From: Clavaria fumosa
Taxonomy: Eukaryota; Basidiomycota; Agaricomycetes; Agaricales; Clavariaceae
NCBI GenBank assembly: GCA_951802425.1
Contig: OX637800.1
Coordinates: forward strand, 3,410,001 to 3,474,000
Reading direction: 5' to 3'
DNA: 64,000 nt
In this document: in pieces, positions 20,700 through 32,429 of the stretch
Numbering within the stretch: the stretch's first letter is position 1
Layout: each line of letters begins with the position of its first letter
Made by a program: the position numbers and the translations under genes
Notes under the pieces: model-generated
Told to the model about the DNA's origin: nothing
What the model saw: the letters and a program-made list of their open reading frames with translations, nothing else
Database searches by the model: none

Positions 20700-21184
20700 A
20701 CAACACTTTCTGGCACTGCTGTGCTCACACTGTCAGCCCTTTGTGACACAATTGTCACAGTCCTATGGCTTGATGATCAGAGAAATGAGTGGAAATGAGA
20801 ACTATTATTACACACCTCTTGCTCCCTCTCGTTCCACTCCTTGTTCTCTCTTGCTGACCCAATCTTCTTCCACAACCTCAGGAACTCTGCAGGTGATGGG
20901 TCAGCCTCGCCCATGACATTGCCCCCCATTCTGCTGGGGCCCATGACGTTCTCCATCGTCCTGCTGGGACCCATGACCCTGCCCCTCGTCTTGCTGGGGC
21001 CTGCGACTTTGCCTTGAAGGTGTGTGCACTGTGCCCATTCTGCGGCCTGTCGAGCCAAAGCATCATCCAGAATACTTCGATTTAGTGGCAGTTCTGTTTC
21101 CTTGAAAATGCACATCTTGCATGTGAACTCAGTTTCATCATTGTCAGTTTTGAGCTCATGTTGCTTGATGAAGGTGGAGACCAT
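20700..21184 (-). pseudogene. Inverted partial copy of the coiled-coil/six-cysteine gene
   Basis: The minus strand from 21184 (MVSTFIKQHELK) repeats exon 1 of the gene at 18830-20699, here with an open frame through three GPS-repeat units to WNEREQE. After the intron it repeats exon 2 (DCDNCV), then meets a TGA inside the cysteine cluster and ends at the palindrome centre. It preserves the 5' end better than the plus-strand copy. Confidence 0.6.
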
Positions 21185-21282
21185 GGTGGTTGGACTTAGA
21201 GAAAATTTTCGGGTGTTGTGACCTGATCAACACACCTTGTGCTGACTAATTGTCACATGATCTCCACTCTCACAGGGCTTGA

Positions 21283-22300
21283 AGCTTGAAGGGGGGGTAA
21301 TGTCAGGACCCATTCATTTTTCCTTTACCCAAGCCAACTTTACCAACACCTACAAACCTCCCGACGGCCCTCTATAACCTCGCAAGCCCTGCTACACACT
21401 TCCGGAACCTGCCGTCCTCTTTCGGGAACCTCTCCAACCTCCCCCACATTCACAGGACACTCACGACGCCTCTCTCCGCCTCACCCCACACATATACTTT
21501 GTCCAAACCTGCCATATTGATGCATGACATGCAGTTCCACAATCTCTTCATCTGGCATGTGACCTGCCACATGACACCACTGGTGCTACCAGCATCACCA
21601 ACATTACCGTGACATCACTGGCACTACTACGGTTACCAGCACCACTCGTGTTACTCGTGTTACTGACATTACCCACATGACTTCCCACCTAAAGTCACCT
21701 GCACCACCAGCATCACTTGCATCACTAGTGTCACCCATGCAATCACTCACATGACCTTGTGACCTTCGACCAAATGCGCCACTGATGGTCAGTTGTATAT
21801 ACCTTCAAATTATGCTCCCCTACTTGCCCTCAGTAATCTATAACTGTGATACTTAAGATCCAAAGATACCCCTGTAGTTATAGTTACACATATGCTTATC
21901 TAGCTAGGTTGTGACCCATGACTGGTCACATTCACAATGTTACTTATGTCTTCCCTACCCCATGCGACCTTAGTAGAGCATGTGCACAGTCATTTCACAA
22001 CTAGGTCTACCCTGTACTACTTATAGTCTTGTCACTTGGCGACCTCTGTACTTTTCCTTTTCTATTATACTTCCTGTACACACATATATAAAGTCTTGCA
22101 TGTACTTATGGTACTCTAGACTTGATATTAACGCACTTTGGTTTAAGCTTGAGGCTAGTATGCCCTTTGAGCTTGGAACCACCACAATTGATAGGTCTTG
22201 TCTCACTTGGTGACCACGACAACACCAAGACAACTCTGCTTCTCTTTAAACTCATCCTCCACACTTGTACCACTTGCGCACCTAAGCATTTCCTTTCCCT
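21283..22300 (+). repeat. Polypurine tract and Gypsy-type LTR in plus orientation
   Basis: CTTGAAGGGGGGGTAA (21285-21300) is followed by TGTCAGGACCCATTC at 21301. The LTR includes CATGTGACCTGCCAC (about 21557), simple ACC/GTTAC repeats and ACTTTGGTTTAAGCTTGAGG (about 22133). Partial copies occur at 15222-15700 and, inverted, left of 18713. The 3' end is not fixed because no complete second copy exists in the window. Confidence 0.6.
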
Positions 22301-23050
22301 CATCTTGGTACTGATTCTTCGAACCCCACAGGTTCTCCCATCAGTTGGCAAAGTCATTGCCTTCACCAATTCACTTCTTGATGCTGTTGTGACTACTTGT
22401 GACCTTTTCGACAACACCTCTTTCTCCCACCTCGTCTATTTCCTTCTTTATGCTTCATCAGTCAACTTCGCAACCTTCTCAGCAATGTCTCCCTATTCCC
22501 AACTTGTCTTTTTCTGTTCTTATACTTCATCAGATGTCTTTGCAACCTTCTGGGACTGAGCATTCTCGACTGTGCTTAACAGTTGTCTGGTCTTAATGAG
22601 TTTCCAGGATCAGTCACCAACAAGTCAACTTTCAGCACTACTTGCAAGATGGGACAGGCCCTAACACCCAGGTTTGATGCCATACAGGTTCTTTGGCCCT
22701 CCAACAGGGTAAAAATTGAGCTCAGTGGTGGTGTAGTGCAAGAAGGATGAGTCAAGGCTTTGTAGGAAGAGAGTTTGGAGCAGGCAAGCAGTTAGAATGA
22801 CCTCATGGGTTGAGGCAAAGGGAGATATGTAAGTGGAAGCGATGGTGGAGGGCATAGTTGTGTGGTAGGACAATTTCCTGGACTTCTGTAATACCCACAG
22901 AGCTTCTTATATACTATGGAGACCTCCCCATTATCCCTTATTTGCATTCTAGAGTTTAACTGACTCGGAACTATCCTGTCCCATCTGGGACTATCTCTGA
23001 GTCATCTAAGTTCGCTTCTCCTGGCCTGTCAATCCTCTGACTCATTTCCA
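22300..23050. repeat. LTR-like flank, no gene
   Basis: 22305-22560 matches 17640-17870 on the other strand. 22640-23050 follows the end of a minus-strand Gypsy pol and probably holds its 3' LTR, but no second copy lies in the window. No coding region is supported. Confidence 0.4.
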
Positions 23051-23052
23051 TT

Positions 23053-25052
23053 TCAGGAGCAATCCATAGAAGGACTAGGATGCTTCTGCCATGTCTTGAG
23101 GATGTCTGGCGCATTTTTGAGCTGCATGGCTGTCAGCCACTCATCAGCTTCAGGCCCATACCCTGTAAACCTTGTCTTGAATAGCCTAATTCATTTATTG
23201 CCTCTCTTCCTAAGCTTTTCATTTACTATCTTCTCAACTTCATGCTCAGGTAAGTCTTGAAAGTCCTCTCTGCTGAGAGGTTGGGTAGGCCTGGTGCCTA
23301 GCTCTTCTGGAGAGGGATTGTGCCTCTCTAAGTGAGCTATGTTGATGACAGGATGTATTCCAAAGGATGCAGGCATCCTAAGCCTATAAGTCACAGGACT
23401 GATCTTCTGAATAACCTCAAAGGGACCTTCATACTTCATTAGCAGCTTCTGCCCTTTTCCTTCTTCAGTTCTGTAGAGTTTAAGTGAGTGAGGATTGATC
23501 AGCACTAGATCTCCCTCCTCAAACTCATAGGCAAGCCTTCCTTGATTATAAGCTCTCTTCTGGAACACCTGTCCTAGAAGTAAGACTTCCTTTGCTCTAC
23601 TCCTCTCTGCCTCAAAGTGAGAAACCATATCACTGGCTTGTAAATCCAATGTACTGGAAGACATCTCCCCCCCAGAGTGTGAGTCTTGATTCACTGGTCT
23701 GGTGATAGAACTGAGAGAGTGTATAATGGTAGAGCTAGTGATAGGATGGTACCCTCTGAGCAAGTATGCAGGTGAGAAGCTTGTAGCAGTGTGTACTGCC
23801 CAGGGCCCCTCAGGGACAGAGTGTGGGTGGAGTGGGGCAGTGCACCTGGTCCAGTCAGGCTTCACCTGTTGGCACATCTCACACCCTCCCACATACTGGT
23901 TGGAATCCTTCACCATGCCCACCCACCAGTAGGACCTCAACAGTGCCACTCTCAGATTTCATGGGCCAGGGTGCCTGGCAATGGGGAGGTCATGCTTGAA
24001 GGTGAGCACTGCCTCACATGCCTCTGGGGGTACCCAGGTGATTTGAGCCTTCCACCAGAGTCCCATTTGATCCGTCATCCACTCATCGTCAAGCTCCTCT
24101 GGCTTCTGTACATGCACTGTGCTGTTTTTCTGGAGCAGCATCTCCATTTCAAATGTGAATGACATGTGGGTCTCCACTTCTGGGAAGACTTGCACCAGCA
24201 CATCCTCCTCCACCATCTCTCCATAGTCTGGCCTCTGTGAGAGTGCATCTGCCTTCATGTTCGGCTTTCCAGTGCGATACTTTATCTCAAAGTCAAAGCA
24301 CTGGAGCTCCCCAACCCAATGGACCTGTCTCAGTTTCAACTTCTGGGGCTTCTGGAAGTACTGGAGGTTAGCATGGTCTGTCCAGATTTTGATGGTCTCC
24401 TCCACACCAATTAGGTAGGCCCACCACTCCCATAGTGCCCAGATTACTGCCAGGAAATCCTTGTCATACACATCATAATTCTTCTCAGCTGCAGTGAGGG
24501 CCTTGGAGATGTAATCTATGACTCTCCAGGTCCTGTCTGTCTGCTACTGCAAGAGTACTCCACCTGTTTCCAAGTTACTTGCATCCATCTCTACCTTCCA
24601 TCTCCCTTTGTCTTGTGGTAGAGCCAAGACTGGGGCCGATATGAGTGCCAGGCAAAGATCCTGGAGGGCCAATTCCTCCTCCTCCTCCCATTTCCATGGA
24701 ACCTTCCCAGTCAGCCAGAATAATGGTTTAGCTTGGGCTGAGAGGTTCGGAATGTGGCAATGGAGGTAGTTTAGCATTCCGTTAAACTTCTGCACATCTT
24801 TGATGTTCCAAGGCCATGGCCAGTTCTGCACTGCTTTGCCTTTTGCTGGGTCATGTTCCAAGCAGTTGTGAGAGATCTTCATTCCCAGGAAGATGATCTC
24901 ACTCTTCTCAAACTTGCATTTACTGAGCCTGAGGCATAGCCCATTCTCTCCAAACTTCTGCAAGACCCAATCCATCCAATACCAGTGAGTGGTCAAGTCC
25001 TCTGCAAACACTATCACATCATTGACATAGGCCCAGACATGTCCTCCTGCGA
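23053..25052 (-). pseudogene. Ty3/Gypsy pol relic: RT, RNase H, integrase ends, chromodomain
   Basis: From right to left the minus strand shows the RT palm with YVNDVIVFAEDL, the RT connection (KCKFEKSEIIFLG), RNase H (TDHANL), the integrase zinc finger (GCEMCQQVKP) and a GPF.VIQKI block followed by a chromodomain-like region (FTGYGPEADEWL). Gypsy RT normally has Y-x-D-D, so the first catalytic aspartate is asparagine here. The integrase core is missing: EGPWAV runs directly into TATSFSPAYLLRGYHP. TGA at 23191-23193 lies before the chromodomain, in frame with a final stop at 23053-23055. The 5' part of RT, protease and Gag are absent. Confidence 0.88.
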
Positions 25053-25059
25053 TCTAGGT

Positions 25060-27590
25060 GTTGCTACAAGAATTCCTCCATTTGTATGCAATGATTTCCA
25101 GGTGTATGTGTAGTCTACCATGAGCTACACCACACTGCATAGATACTAAGCTGCTATGGCAAGCTATGGCAAGCTATACCCTAGCTATAGATTTCCTTCA
25201 TTCTACAGAGACAAAAGTGGGTTTGCTGATGTAACTCTCAGAGGGATACCCAAAGAGCAGCAGAATTGCAATCTCAGCTGTCATGCCCCATCAGCTCAAA
25301 TATTGGTTGGTGCATTGCCTGAATCTTGGCGCTAAATTGTGAAGTAACCAGATATTCAGAAGTGCTCCCTGCAGATCCAGAAAGCATGTCAGTAACATTT
25401 TGTAATACACTATCATCAATTACCATAACTTGTGTGGTATAGCTTCAATGACTTCCAGGAGGCCACAGAGGCAATCCGAGCTAGTATAGATTCAGCACCA
25501 ACAGTGAACACAACTGATACCTTTGGTCAAGATGCTACAGCCTCCTGGAGGTAATAACTGTGCTGGTCTGCACCACACCCTTCAGCATACCCAACTCCCA
25601 TCTTATAGGGCCAGCCCATTTTGACTGGTGGCCATCTTATAGACCCAGCTGAGCATGGGCCCAGATATTACATAATAGGGTGGGCCCAGATCTTAGGTCA
25701 CCCAAAATTGGCAACTAGAGGCTCAGATGACTTGATATGCAGAGTGCCCTTAAAATAGGCTTGGCCCAGGTCAGTATTCTTTGGGGTGTATCTTGCCTCA
25801 TTTTCCATCCCTGCATATGGTATCACCCTTGTCCTTATGTTCCCAGCCATGGAAAGCAACTCTGGAGGTAGATCATTTGATTTTGATAACCCCTTATGAA
25901 GGGCTTGGCTCAGAATAATATTCTTTAACCTGCATTCCAGGTCTGATATCACTACCTTACATTTGGTAGCACACATATCATTATTTCCAGCCCTAATGCA
26001 CTGCTCATTCATCTAAATTACCAGATACTGTATTAATACCACCAGATATTAATGTACCTGAGCAAGAAGAGCTTGGCCCAGACAATTATTCTGCATTCAA
26101 CATCCTATATCAAATGTCCCCTCATTGTATATGACACCCTACAATAATTTGTTCATTATTGAATTTTAGGTGTGACATGTCACAGTGTGACCTGTGTTGA
26201 AGTACTTTGTCACCTGTCACATTGTCACACTTGAAATCTGGGTTAACTGGAACTGAAACAGCTACAGAAGTGCAGTACATATGTTGTCCATTTCCTAATA
26301 CAGCTGCATCAGAGGTCTCTGTATAGCTGCAAAGAAATATTGGACCTGGCACAGGCACTGAAAATAATCTTCAGACACAATAACTGTCCTACTGACACAA
26401 TATACCTTGCAGTGACTGAGAATGAAACTATAACAATTCAGAACAATTAGCATATAATCTCAATCAATATGCCCCAGGTATTGACATAGATTTTGTCAGA
26501 GTTAACCTCTGAAACAATGTAAAAATCTGATGATTGATCAGATTGAAAAGAATTGCATACAGAACAAGGACTAATTGTCCTATTCATTATTCCTGCCATT
26601 CCTAGTCTAACATTGTGAGGTGTTGCAACATATCAAAAGCTCAAAATGTTTGAGCAAGATTTGCAGGTTTCCCAATCATATTCTCTGGTTCCTAACAATC
26701 ATCCTCCAGGTTGCAATAATTATTGAAATGACTATTCCAGCTGCACACTGCTTCCCATTATGCTCCTAAACATGTCATTAAAATTTCAGAATTTTAGCTC
26801 CACTATGAGGGAAGTTAGTGCCAATTTCATATATGTACATGCAGTACTTGTTTGCAAGAGCTGCAAGTAGAGCAACAGCTGAGCATGAGCTCATCACCAT
26901 GGTGCTGGGGGTGCAAGTACCTGCCCCATCTAGCATGCTTCTTCTGCTGAGGACAGAAGATTGCTTGCAGTGCTCCCTTGCTGGGCATGGTGGGCTGGTG
27001 GTGATGAGGGCAGCCACAATGGTGCTGATGATGGGAAGCAGCAGCCACAACAGTGGCAATGAGGGCTATGTGGTGACGATAATATATAAAAAAGAGAAAA
27101 GTCACACCACCTCATATGCCCAAATTCACTTATGTCCAAATTCAGTTATGTCCAAATTTGCTTATGTCCAACTATGGACATAAACTGGGTCCAGACACCA
27201 CCCCAGAGCCCTTAATTCTGTCCAGGAAAAATGCCAGAGATAGTTCTCAGGGAGGCCATCAACTTTGTCAGTGGATGCTATTCTGTGTGTGGAGATAAAA
27301 AATCAAAAAAGCAAGACTGAAACTGATGATGGATGTGCTTACAAATAATTTTACAAAATCAAGTTTTTTGTAAGGACCACACCTTCTTCAATTCTTCACT
27401 AGAAATCACAAAAAAGTGAGTGGTAGAGAGAGGGTGAGTGGGTCTATAATTCATATGCTGGGGGCATGTCAGTCAGATGAGTGGTTGAGGTGTTAAAAAT
27501 CATTTATTACAAAAGTGATTTACATGAGTGAAAATTCCCACAGTCAAGCTCTTTTAATAATAAGACTTGTTCATGCCACACTTGTGACAG
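25060..27590. other. 2.5 kb without recognisable gene
   Basis: Long stops-rich AT-leaning sequence. The only clear local structure is a tandem CTTATGTCCAAATT unit repeated about four times at 27115-27180. Open stretches are short and show no domain. Confidence 0.5.
27115..27183 (+). repeat. TTATGTCCAAATT tandem repeat
   Basis: Four imperfect units of about 16 bases, ending in TATGGACATAA, which inverts the unit. It could be the terminal part of a MITE. Confidence 0.6.
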
Positions 27591-27639
27591 CCCACTCCCC
27601 CAAGTGAATATACTGGTGATGCAGGTGACATGGGGGACA

Positions 27640-28240
27640 CATTTTGTGCCTAGGATCTGGTTGTTGTGCCTGATATGGACACCTGGGACTTGGGACCTGG
27701 GACTTGGTGCCTGGAACCTCAAGTGTGCCAAGTCCAATATTTCAGATTCTAAGTACCAGGTCTCCCAGGTGCCATGCCTCAGGTATCCCAGTCTCCTGTA
27801 CCCCAGGTCCCATATACCCCAGGTCCCAGGTCTCCCAGGTGTCTCAGGTTTCAGGTCTCCCAGGTGCCATGCCTCAGGTATCCCAAGTCCCCTGTACCTG
27901 AGGGGTATCCCATGTACCCCATGTCCCAGGTGTCTCAGGTGTTTCAGGTGTCTCAGGTGTCTCAGGTGTCTCAGGTCTCAGGTCTCAGATGTCCCAGGTC
28001 TCAGGTGTCCCAGGTCTCAGGTGTCCCAGGGTATCAGGCAGGTGTCCCAGGTGTCTCAGGTCCCAAGTATTTTAGGTGCAACAGTGCTGAGCACTTCCCA
28101 TCCAGTCTTCCATGCTTACCTGGGACCTGCAGCAAATGGGACTTGGCACACAATGATCTGGGATAATCAAGGCCATGCCAGGAACCTGGCACATACTATT
28201 GTATTTTGTAACTCTAAATGTGTTTATGCATTGGTATATA
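27640..28240 (+). repeat. CAGGTGTCTC minisatellite, left arm of a foldback
   Basis: The core is dozens of CAGGT-anchored units (CAGGTGTCTC, CAGGTCCCAG, CAGGTCTCAG). Distal to it is a unique 170-base flank (GTGCTGAGCACTTCCCATCC, GGCCATGCCAGGAACC). Core and flank recur inverted at 28738-29140. Confidence 0.85.
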
Positions 28241-28737
28241 AGACTTACTAGGGGCTCAAATAGCCATTGGATATCCCTAGCCTTCTTTGCAAATGTGAAT
28301 AGCTGATATTTTTATTGAACAATGTCACATGCTACCCAAAGTGCCTGGCTGGGTAATTTTCACATCTTGAACTGTGATTGTTTTTGGTGAAACACCTGAG
28401 GAACATATTATTGAAAAGGTTCATATGGTGCCACCTACCCCCATAATTGTCTCCTCATGTTGTGAACTCCCATATTGCAGTCAACTCCCCTTCATGCTTC
28501 AGGAAGCAAGCATTCATCTAGCAGCCACTTTGGCACATCTTACACTGACAGAGCCATAATGCTCAAACATTCTCTCATTCACTTGTGTGTAAGAGAAATC
28601 ATTTTTAAGAAAGGTCTCAAACAGGTAGGAGGATGTAGTTTCCACTACCACTAACATCCCATGCCATTATCCTGTCAGCAGCTTTGTCATCAAGTTTTGA
28701 CACTGAAAGTGATCAGTGCTGTGGTGAGGTCAAGTTA
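28240..28737. other. Loop between foldback arms, no gene
   Basis: About 500 bases of unique sequence between the inverted arms. No supported coding region. Confidence 0.5.
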
Positions 28738-29140
28738 CAACACATTTACAATGACAATTACAGTAGTATGTGCCAGGTTCTTGGCATGGCCTTGATTATC
28801 CCAGATCATTGTGTACCTAGTCCCATTTGCTGCAGGTCCCAAGTAAGCATGGAAGACTGGATGGGAAGTGCTCAGCACTGTTGCACCTAAAAGACTTGGG
28901 ACCTGAGACACCTGGGACACCTGCCTGAGACCCTGGGATACCTAAGACCTGGGACACCTGAGACCTGAGACCTGAGACACCTGGGACACCTGGGACACCT
29001 GAGACATGGGGTACATGGGACCTGGGGTACAGGGGACTTGGGACACCTGAGGCATGGCAGGGAGACCTGGTACTTGGAATCTGAAATATTGGACTTGGCA
29101 CACTCAGGTCCCAGGCACCAAGTCTCAGGTCCCAGATTAG
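28738..29140 (-). repeat. CAGGTGTCTC minisatellite, right arm of a foldback
   Basis: This is an inverted copy of the unique flank (28738-28890) and of the minisatellite (28890-29140). It has fewer units than the left arm. Confidence 0.85.
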
Positions 29141-29144
29141 GTAA

Positions 29145-29800
29145 TACCATTTGCCTGATTCAGACAGGACAGCACAAAATTTGCTCAGATGCACCCTTTT
29201 GGGTGAATATTCACAGCCCCTAGTTCATTCTCCCATCCATCTCACATCATTGTCACATTGCCAGGGGGGACTAGTTATTCACAAATCTTGCATGGTCATG
29301 GAGGGGAGCAGGACCACATCATTGTCCAGAAGGCAGGTGATTGGGGAGGACAATGGTTTTCCACTCCCAAAGATGGATGGTTCAGATTTTGAGGTTGGGG
29401 TTGTGGGGGTCATGTAGCATGAGATAGGTGGAGGAGGCTCAAGTGTGCTCACATTGTCTTGGAGTGAGAAGAGAAGGAACCAATGTGAATATGGTGTGTA
29501 CACATTTCATAGTCATGATTTTGCAGCTCATGCATAACTAAGGGCTTCTACTACATCCTGACATGACAGATATCTTGCCAGCTCATTTGTTGGGACCCAT
29601 CTCCTTCAGTGTCTATCATCCCATTGACAAACTGTTAGTAGGGATTATCAATTTGAGGCTCAGTGGCATGACATCAGATGGTGACCGAGCTGCACACATC
29701 CAAGGCCAATAGAGGCCAACTTTCCTACATCCAAGGTGGTCTGTGTGGGGCATACAATTCACAGTCCTGCATGGATTTGACACCCTGCAGTGTGTGTCTG
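29145..29800. other. No recognisable feature
   Basis: No gene, element end or strong repeat was found in this stretch. Confidence 0.45.
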
Positions 29801-29810
29801 ACCTATAGGC

Positions 29811-30000
29811 CATGACCCATGCTTCATAAACCTTTGCAGTGTGGGTCATGACCTGCACTTCATAGGCCATCACAGGGTGGGTCATAACCTGCACTTCAGA
29901 GGCCTTTGCAGGGCACATCATGACCCATGCTTCATACCTTCACAGTGTGGGTCATGACCTGCACTGCAAAGGCCTGTGCTTCATAGGCCTTTGCAGTGCC
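29811..30000 (-). repeat. 48-base tandem repeat (GGGTCATGACCTGCACTTCA)
   Basis: Four to five imperfect units contain GTGGGTCATGACCTGCA and CTTCATAGGCCTTTGCA. GTCATGAC inside the unit is a palindrome. The period is a multiple of three, which explains the short open frame across it. Confidence 0.75.
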
Positions 30001-30376
30001 TGACCTACACTAACATCTGCATTGCATTTACATCATTAACACCACTTTTACAAATCTTATTCTGGGTGGATCCCATTGCTAGTTACTCAGCAATCTTCAC
30101 AAAAGCTACCAAATCTCACATTGTGTCTTCCTCTATTCTTGCTGCACTTGCTAAGGATCTCCTCATCCAAGAATGTAATGAGGCTCACAACTTCATGTGT
30201 TTTCTTGATTTATTTATCAACTTAATCATTCTGATCCCAACATGTTAGTTTATCAAGGCCATCTTGCAGTACCTATCCACCCATATGATTGATATGAGCC
30301 AAGATGTCTCTGCTGCTTGGTCAACATTATCTATCTCCCACCCAAAGTCTGGTGCTGAGCTTTATTTCCTTCAGGC

Positions 30377-30619
30377 ATGTTACATGCCAAACAATGTGGC
30401 AACTCAGTGATGGATATCCACCCCTACTTCAACAAACTGGGCTTGAAACCAAGTGGTGTATTTGACACCATTGATCAACTATTGGAGTTTGCCAAGAGGA
30501 AGTTGGACTGGTCAATTGACAGTCATGTTGATGCAGACTTTACAAAGCAGGCCCTGGTCACAACTGCTTTTCCAATTGACCCCTCTGAATTTCATGTCCT
30601 CTGCCATGACTATGGATGA
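30377..30619 (+). CDS. Unrecognised ORF fragment
   Basis: The open stretch has protein-like composition (FDTIDQLLEFAKRKLDWSI, DADFTKQALVTTAF). Another open stretch lies upstream at 30044-30245 (KSHIVSSSILAALAKDLLIQ). They may be exons of one decayed gene; no family is recognised and the start is not known. Confidence 0.25.
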   Translation: MLHAKQCGNSVMDIHPYFNKLGLKPSGVFDTIDQLLEFAKRKLDWSIDSHVDADFTKQALVTTAFPIDPSEFHVLCHDYG

Positions 30620-31099
30620 GTTGTGCTCTCAGGAATGCTCAAAGCTACCTTGCCTTACCCTACTGCCCAGACACACTCAAGGGTGCTGCAGGACATGTCT
30701 GACAATCCCTCAACAATATCTTTTCCTCAGTTTCCTGTCAACATAATATTTTGATCAGCCCAGGGAGATGTCAGGCTGTAAAGGAATGGAAATGGGTTGA
30801 TAGTTTGGTAGTGCAGGATGTTCTGAACACAATTACACCTTCTCAACAGCATCAAGATGTCCAAAAACCTTCTGACATATTCTGCTCTCACCAGGCTGCA
30901 GTCCAGAGATTCATCTCGAGTGTTGAGAGGTCTGAAGTTGCTAAACTGAGGGGTGGGGTGAAAGGTAGGGGAGCAATTGCAAGTGAGGTTACCATCACCA
31001 TTGATAGTCTCATCAATGTAAGTACTAATGGTTTCCCTTCATTGCAGTGTACTTTAGGATCCCAGGTTGATCTGCCTGCTGCTTCTTTATAGCCCTGCT

Positions 31100-31800
31100 T
31101 GGTGAAGGAGGATCCCATTGGTTTCGGCACAATAAAGACAATGATCCATGTCTGTGTAGCTGATGGTTGAAGGCATTCAAGTTCTGGGACTGTGTGCTTG
31201 AGTGATGTCTGCATGATTGTGAAACCCTTGATGCTTTAAGGATGAGCCTGAGCATCAGTTATTTGACAACCAATGAGTTTTTGGAGATCAGGGTTATCAT
31301 CATGTAAATAAAGCACAGAATCAACAGTCACAAAGGTTTTTGAACTTGGTTTCAGATAGCATGATCAATGCTCACAGACCAAAGATGTCAACAGGCCTTG
31401 AAAGGTCTGAATGTTCCTGAAGTCTTTATGCTGTACAGTGCATGAAAAAGAGATTTCAATGGATTCCATGCTATTATCAAGGGAAGAGGCCTGGAAGGTC
31501 ATTGGTTCCATTATGGAGCAGAAGTACTTGTGAACTTGCCATTCCCATAACCATCCACAAATTGCAGAAGCATCGTTATTGCCCTGGATGCTTCAGTAGA
31601 AATTTCGGGCTTGTCTTGTTTCTCCAACTCAGCCATAAGTTGGTCAAACACCCACTGGGAAACAGTCCAGATCTGGCAAAGATATAGTGTTCTTTTGTCA
31701 TGGCCACAAGGGTAAATCTCAAATATTCAATGAGGAACAACATGACTGCCATGTACACTGTCTATGGCTTTAACCACATTGTCAATCTCCTCAATGGCCC
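31100..31800. other. No recognisable gene
   Basis: Stop-rich sequence between the unrecognised plus-strand ORFs and the minus-strand P-loop relic. The minus strand at 31576-31758 may be a continuation of that relic but shows no clear motif. Confidence 0.35.
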
Positions 31801-31811
31801 TTGTGAGTTTG

Positions 31812-32426
31812 CTAAGAATAACTGTTCGAACTGATGCCTGGTTGACCAGTAATGACAATGCTGCCATTAACACCTTTAGGTGCACGACTGATAATTTCCA
31901 TCATTGAGTCCCAGTCCATTCGAATGAGCATTAGCAGTGGCACATGCAGCATCTCCTCCAACTCCAACACAGACAAGTCCAGATACCATAGGCTGCAGGG
32001 AAACATGCTTGAGATTAGCCCCAATATCTCAGTCAAGGCATTTTCATCGAAATTGGTTTTTGCATCAGAATTAGCTTTCAGATTAGCTTGAAGGCCACCA
32101 TCATTAACACTCTTTCTCGATCGCAGGAACCTCAATTTCATGGCAAGAGCATCTGATGGCAACAAGGTTTCGCATTCTGGGTTGAGTAGCTTAAGTTCAT
32201 TTTGCAGTTAGGTTATACCACTCTCATCCAGAGCCACTTTGCAGATGATATGGTCGAAGAGGTCCACCTTGCCCCACAACTTCTGATAAAGCTCAAGAAG
32301 CCAACTGGGGATGGATCCTATGATGAATGGTAAGCAAGGTTGCAAATACTTTTCAATTGGGTAACGGCAACAGGCTAGGACACTCACCAGTCCGTGGCTC
32401 CTTGACATTGCTGTGACTGCGCTCAC
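31812..32426 (-). pseudogene. P-loop protein relic, resembling fungal RHS-like NTPases
   Basis: The best part (31812-32165) ends with GSIVITGQPGISSN, which looks like the strand and start of a Walker A loop (normally GQPGIGKS) whose lysine is lost. Ahead of it, DALAMKLRFLRSRK and VPLLMLIRMDWDSMMEI suit the N-terminal region of retrotransposon-hot-spot-like proteins seen in mushrooms. The upstream stretch to 32426 (FDHIICKVALDESG) is on the same strand after an in-frame stop. Everything after the P loop is lost. The family assignment rests on a short motif. Confidence 0.4.
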
Positions 32427-32429
32427 CAG

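Larger units (their letters stand above)
18518..21509. repeat. Large palindrome: two inverted 0.8-kb arms around a 1.4-kb centre
   Basis: The left arm (about 18518-19321) and right arm (about 20699-21509) match in inverted orientation through an LTR start, a polypurine tract and the first two exons of an accessory gene. Small differences are spread along the arms, so it is not fresh. Both LTRs point outward and both gene copies point inward. Confidence 0.8.

Noticed and set aside
27774..28020. CRISPR-like array
   Set aside because: The units are short, degenerate and without spacers of even length; the setting is eukaryotic.
27604..28251. Plus-strand frames of 130-215 residues rich in Ser, Gln, Val and Pro
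   Set aside because: They translate the CAGGTGTCTC minisatellite; the same arm inverted gives similar frames on the other strand.
30377..31090. A complete host gene
   Set aside because: Open stretches are short, in different frames and without a recognisable family; only a low-confidence fragment was kept.
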